Source: Oceanidesulfovibrio marinus
Lineage (GTDB): Bacteria; Desulfobacterota; Desulfovibrionia; Desulfovibrionales; Desulfovibrionaceae
Direction: 5' to 3'
DNA: 64,000 bases
Assembly (NCBI RefSeq): GCF_013085545.1
Contig: NZ_CP039543.1
Location: 3,503,322 to 3,567,321 of the forward strand
In this document: piece after piece, positions 60,186 through 64,000 of the stretch
How the letters are laid out: the number at the start of each line of letters is the position of its first letter
Position numbering within the stretch: position 1 is the stretch's first letter
Translations under genes and position numbers: made by a program
Notes under the pieces: generated by a model
The model's database searches: none
What the model was told of the DNA's origin: nothing
The model's input: the letters and a program-made list of their open reading frames with translations, nothing else

Positions 60186-61868
60186 ATGGCTTCCATGTCA
60201 AGATTTAGCACTATATCTCAGAGAATAATGATTGTGTTTTCTTTGAGCGCAATATGTTATGTATTGGCTTTGATGGTCTGGGCAAATATAGATTTTCTTG
60301 TGCCGCATGCTATTTTCATGGACGAGCAGTTAACTTTTGACGGAATTAAAAAAATTCATGCTTCACAATCAGTACATTTACTTATAGAAAATATTGCATC
60401 TGACGACCAGTGGTACGGTAGGGTTCACTGGTATATTCCAGCTCTTATTACTATGCCATTTGCCAGATATATTGGTGATTCTGGCATACTTTTATTTACA
60501 AGAATACTATCTGCTCTGTATCTCGTGTTGGGGTGCATTGTTTTGTCACGTGTCTTCATTAAGAATAGAGTGCGGCGATATCTGTGCGCTGCAGTGTTGC
60601 TGTATATTCCTTTTACCCCATATTACATGACCATGCCGAAGCCGGAGCCGCTGCTGGTATTGCTCTTGGGCGTATTTTTCTGGTTGGTTTCATCCCGACC
60701 GGAGAGGCCGAAACGGTGGGCTTTTTTGATGCTGGGCGTCGCCTTGGGCACAAAAATATCTGCTCTGCCATTCGTGCTGTTCTGTTGGTGCGCTCTGTCC
60801 GTAGCTGACGCAGTAGATGGTAATCCAGGATCTAATGGAAAGAGCGTCCCCGCAGCAGGAGAAAAGCCAGGCGAAGCAGCCGTGGCGAGGTTTAGCCCCG
60901 TGGTCCTCGCTAAAAATCTGGCCACCTACCTGCTTGCCATCCTGCTCGGCTTGGCTATTGCCAACCCGGGACTCTTCTATGGCAGGGCTATGAGCTATCT
61001 CAAGGCCACACTACTCCACACCAGCCACGGCCAGGATGATGCCTCCATAAACTTTTTTACATGGGTTGCCTACTATACTGGAAGGTTTTTCAGTGCGCCG
61101 GAAGCTTTCATCCTATTATTTCTTAGCGCCGTCGTGGTGTTGTTCTTGATCTACAGTATTCATTTCCTGTTTGTCCGCAGTACACGTTCGTTCTGTTTGT
61201 CAGTGGCCACACTTGTAGGTGACCCTCTCTTTCTACTTTTTACAGCGGCGTACTCCTTCCTTTTGCCCATCATGCTTTTTGTGAAGCGGCTGTGGGGGTT
61301 TTATCTGTTTATTGGGACGATCCTACTCATGGTCGGCTTCATTGCCACTTTAGAGCGCGCATTCTTACGCAATGCTCCCTGCGCCAAGTGGCTTTCCATG
61401 GCGGTCTTTGCTTTTTCTGCCTATTTCATTTTCTGCCAGGGTGGTATCACTTATTGGTACTTTGCAAGGGCGGCAGGCCGTTCGGCATCTCAGGAGCACT
61501 TGGCCAAAGAGGAGGAACACCAACAAATCATGTCTTTTTTGGAATCCGCCAGCCATGATTGGCAGGTTCCACTCCAGGTGGCGTACGACCCCCATCTTTA
61601 TATCTTGCCCTCTCGGAAGGCTGTGTCCATTGATCAGTACTGGGGGCCGTTCTCCCTCTGGCAGGATGGTTACGATATCATCATAATGCTGGAGGAATAT
61701 GATCCGAGGGTTGTCCTCAAAAATCTTAACAAAACAAATCTGCATTATGACGAGGTGGCACAGTCTGCGGCTCGGCTTGAGGAAGCGTTGTCCCCGGGAT
61801 GCAAGGGCATCTGCTATCAGCGTGTGCCCTTTGTACCGGAGCGGGTCCGAATATTTACTCGCCGCTAG
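60186..61868 (+). CDS. Polytopic GT-C-like glycosyltransferase
   Basis: The product is 560 aa with about ten membrane segments. An early acidic loop FMDEQLTFDGI after the first segment has the position and charge of the GT-C catalytic motif. A conserved-looking MTMPKPEPLLVLLL follows. The C-terminal ~110 residues are soluble (periplasmic by analogy). GT-C enzymes transfer sugars from lipid-linked donors on the outer face of the inner membrane. I choose the ATG with AAAGGA upstream over an earlier TTG. The acceptor is unknown. Confidence 0.72.
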   Translation: MASMSRFSTISQRIMIVFSLSAICYVLALMVWANIDFLVPHAIFMDEQLTFDGIKKIHASQSVHLLIENIASDDQWYGRVHWYIPALITMPFARYIGDSGILLFTRILSALYLVLGCIVLSRVFIKNRVRRYLCAAVLLYIPFTPYYMTMPKPEPLLVLLLGVFFWLVSSRPERPKRWAFLMLGVALGTKISALPFVLFCWCALSVADAVDGNPGSNGKSVPAAGEKPGEAAVARFSPVVLAKNLATYLLAILLGLAIANPGLFYGRAMSYLKATLLHTSHGQDDASINFFTWVAYYTGRFFSAPEAFILLFLSAVVVLFLIYSIHFLFVRSTRSFCLSVATLVGDPLFLLFTAAYSFLLPIMLFVKRLWGFYLFIGTILLMVGFIATLERAFLRNAPCAKWLSMAVFAFSAYFIFCQGGITYWYFARAAGRSASQEHLAKEEEHQQIMSFLESASHDWQVPLQVAYDPHLYILPSRKAVSIDQYWGPFSLWQDGYDIIIMLEEYDPRVVLKNLNKTNLHYDEVAQSAARLEEALSPGCKGICYQRVPFVPERVRIFTRR

Positions 61869-62234
61869 CCGTTCGTTGCCAATGTAGAAACCAGCGGGAA
61901 TTTTATATCGCCCCAGTTTGAAGAGTCCTTGATTAGAGGAAGTACTCTTGGCTGCTCTCCAGCACAAGGACATCCCTATGACGTTGAGGGGGCTCCCCCA
62001 TTTTTACGAGACCTAAAAAAAGAGGTTATGTATAATTCCCCAAAGCGGCCTCACGCGGGTTCTCGTGTGCACGACCATAGCTTCCGCTCCTGCCTTGTCA
62101 CACACCGTGCATCTTCAGGCCGGTGAGATAACTACCGGGAGCTAGGACCGCCGCGGGGAAGCTCTCAACGAAGCGCATTCACAGAGGGCATCAACAACCC
62201 AGCCATTCAGCTCTCGGGTGGTCGTGCACCGCCC
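61869..62234. other. Gap between convergent genes, no gene seen
   Basis: About 366 bp with only short frames and no clear terminator hairpin. Confidence 0.4.
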
Positions 62235-63191
62235 CTAGCACGCACAGCTCTCATAAAAATCAATGAGGTGGGAGATCATGCGCTGCTCGTTCCAGTATGT
62301 TTCCATGAATGTTCGGGCGTAGTGCCCGTACGCCATACGCGTCTCGTGGTTCAGGATAAGCTCCCGCAGGTCATCCTCCAGCGTGTCGAGGCTGCTGAGG
62401 AACCAGGGCAGTCTCTCCGCCCCTGTGATCTCAAGGATGTTTCTCCTGTTCCAGTCATCGAGCCCGGCCACGACGCAGCGGCCCTGGCTGAGCGACTCCA
62501 GGCTGCTGATTCCGAAGTACCCCTGCAGGTGATCGAAGATGATGTGTGCGCGGCGCTTGATTCGCAGGCACTCCGCATGGGTTTTGTTTTCGATCATTGT
62601 GAAGCCGAAAGGCAGGCCTTCAGCTTTGAGTTTCTCCAGAACGTGCAGCAACTCGGCTGTATTCTTGAGCTCTTTCCGGGTGGGTGCGTGTGCGATCTGT
62701 ACGGTCTCATCCTTGATGTCCGGCATGGGGAGGTACAGAACATCATGGATTGGCACGATATTGGGCTGCCAGCGGGAGCCGGGGAGTAACTTGAGCAGGT
62801 CGGGTGTGCTCACAAGGCGGTTGATGCGTGCGCGTTCGTCGTACTTGCGTTCGAACTTCGCAGGGTCACCGCGGAAATCAGGGTGTCCATGGTGATGGTG
62901 GACGATAATCGTACGGTCCATGAAGTCCCGGGGAAGGAATCCGCAGAAAGGTGTGTCCTCATCGCAGGTCATGTGGAAGTGGAAGATGTCCGCCTCTTCC
63001 ATGAGGACGCCAACCTCTTGCTTCTCTGCCGCATCGAGCCATTCTTCATGCAGATCCTTCTCGAACATGCAGGTGTAGCGCAGCTCTTTGGTGACAAGAC
63101 GGCACGTGTGCTCGGTATAGCGGTTGATGGCGTTGGTAAAGGCAATGGCGGTCCCGGCCGGGTCGTTGATTGCGAGCATCAATATGTTCAT
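62235..63191 (-). CDS. GT4-like glycosyltransferase
   Basis: The product is 318 aa. It has a Rossmann-type start MNILMLAINDPAGTAIAF, a mid-protein VQIAHAPTRKELKNTAELL (the AHAPT-type donor loop of GT4 enzymes) and the acidic C-terminal region FDHLQGYFGISSLESLSQG in place of the EX7E motif. This layout is that of GT-B glycosyltransferases. It is on the opposite strand to the glycan island but probably shares its role. The ATG at 63191 starts at the conserved strand; an upstream TTG would add 11 residues. Confidence 0.72.
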   Translation of the reverse strand: MNILMLAINDPAGTAIAFTNAINRYTEHTCRLVTKELRYTCMFEKDLHEEWLDAAEKQEVGVLMEEADIFHFHMTCDEDTPFCGFLPRDFMDRTIIVHHHHGHPDFRGDPAKFERKYDERARINRLVSTPDLLKLLPGSRWQPNIVPIHDVLYLPMPDIKDETVQIAHAPTRKELKNTAELLHVLEKLKAEGLPFGFTMIENKTHAECLRIKRRAHIIFDHLQGYFGISSLESLSQGRCVVAGLDDWNRRNILEITGAERLPWFLSSLDTLEDDLRELILNHETRMAYGHYARTFMETYWNEQRMISHLIDFYESCAC

Positions 63192-64000
63192 GGTCTGTAG
63201 GGGCTCCGGGTAATCGCGCGGCAACGGCTTGGCGTCATAGAAGAATAAGAAATATCAATCATGGAAAGCCAGAACAGGTTCCGGGTGTCGTCAATCGTCA
63301 CCGCCGTGTTGCGGCCTTGTCTGGTTCTGCCTTCCCTGCCTTTTGTACACGTCCCCACTGCCTGTGGGAATATCGCACGAACCGCGCGATGTTAGAACGC
63401 TGCGCCGGCTGGCTCGTCCGGGGCGTGTGGCCCGGGACGCGCGGCCTCTGATTGGCTCCGCATGAGCCGTTCGGATCGATTCGCCCACGACGGTCTCTTT
63501 CATGAAGCGCAACCGCGCTCAAATCAATCGATAGCCACAGGTAGGCGGACCGGGCTCGATCGTTCGAGGTCGCACGGCTCGATACGTGTGCCCGCGGATC
63601 AATATGTTGTGGCACGCTGTGTTGCGCTTCCCGTGTATATTTCTTCTCTTGGTTGCTGATTCTCCCCCAGGCTGGTTGCCCCAGACTTACAGCTCGCTTT
63701 TGTATGGATTCCCGTGGGCTGGGCACGGATGGAACAAATCCTGCGCTGCGTCACCAGACGTATAAAGGTGCTGCACTGTGCGAGCAGAAAATACGACCAC
63801 AGCGGTGTAGAACGATATTTTCAGAGTGATTATTGACAAAAGTTAATGAATGTGGAAGCTGTATGCGGCAACCGAACATTCAGCATATAAATTTGTTCGA
63901 AATCGCACAGAACTCATTGATAGAGAGAATAATACATTATGGAATGAGAGTAGTCAGTCAATAGAGTTCCGAATGTGCCGCATGACTCATGATTGTGTTC
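63192..64000. other. Terminal region, no gene seen
   Basis: About 800 bp with no frame that has both a good start and a recognisable domain. A 142-codon minus-strand frame at 63298-63726 is Arg/Pro-rich and looks like chance. The right end (63780-63960) is AT-rich and may be the upstream region of a gene beyond the window. Confidence 0.4.

Noticed and set aside
63291-63512. A peptide DVYKRQ in a minus-strand frame, a string known from sequencing-adapter contamination
   Set aside because: The DNA here is GACGTGTACAAAAGGCAG, which differs from the transposon adapter sequence, so the match is by chance at the peptide level.
63298-63726. 142-codon minus-strand frame near the right end
   Set aside because: Arg/Pro/Ser-rich chance composition, no domain, and no convincing start region.

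Overview
The window looks like chromosome of a high-GC, Gram-negative deltaproteobacterium of the Desulfovibrionales type. The grounds are family-level: a sigma-54 regulator with a matching -24/-12 promoter, a type I-C CRISPR-Cas locus of the kind studied in Desulfovibrio vulgaris, a PHP-UvrD helicase fusion, cobamide-remodelling genes, an acetyl-CoA synthetase beside its acetyltransferase, and an encapsulated ferritin. The species cannot be named from the sequence alone.

Layout. 1-4.5 kb: a leftward phage module (SF3 helicase, CHC2/Toprim primase, terminase small subunit, start of terminase large subunit), cut by the window edge and without an integrase in view. 5.4-7.3 kb: glycine betaine permease and binding protein without the ATPase gene. 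7.5-13.1 kb: a tight leftward operon of PHP-UvrD helicase, CbiR-like cobamide phosphodiesterase, CobU and a DHH phosphoesterase. 13.2-17.3 kb: a secreted protein, an RlmM-like methyltransferase, then a sigma-54 activator followed by a palindrome, a -24/-12 promoter, a 35-codon gene and a terminator, which together look like a complete small regulatory circuit. 17.4-26.6 kb: a membrane spermidine-synthase-like fusion, a SPOR lipoprotein, three envelope proteins of unknown role, a diguanylate cyclase and a receiver-like/TPR protein. 26.8-31.9 kb: Pat-type acyl-CoA ligase/acetyltransferase divergent from acs. 32.2-38.2 kb: PBP1A, a small secreted protein, an unusual binding protein without a signal peptide, the encapsulated ferritin and encapsulin pair, and tRNA-Glu.

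38.5-50.4 kb: a complete type I-C CRISPR-Cas locus. The array has 59 repeats plus one degenerate terminal repeat, and its leader lies next to cas2. The genes run cas3-cas5c-cas8c-cas7-cas4-cas1-cas2 leftward, with a convincing internal start for Cas11c inside cas8c. Two spacers are exact duplicates and one pair is near-identical.

50.8-63.2 kb: a decayed metallophosphoesterase gene and an IS481-type element, then an AT-richer cell-surface glycan island. It holds a GT-C-like membrane protein fused to a uridine-kinase-like P-loop domain, a HAD phosphatase, a class II aldolase-like enzyme, a tandem-duplicated sugar nucleotidyltransferase, a GT2 glycosyltransferase, a glycerophosphodiesterase-like protein, a second polytopic glycosyltransferase and a divergent glycosyltransferase. 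Broken gene remnants lie in the gaps. This island is the strongest candidate for undescribed chemistry: the genes suggest that a small phosphorylated polyol or sugar is made, nucleotide-activated and attached to a surface glycan. The last 0.8 kb has no gene I can support.
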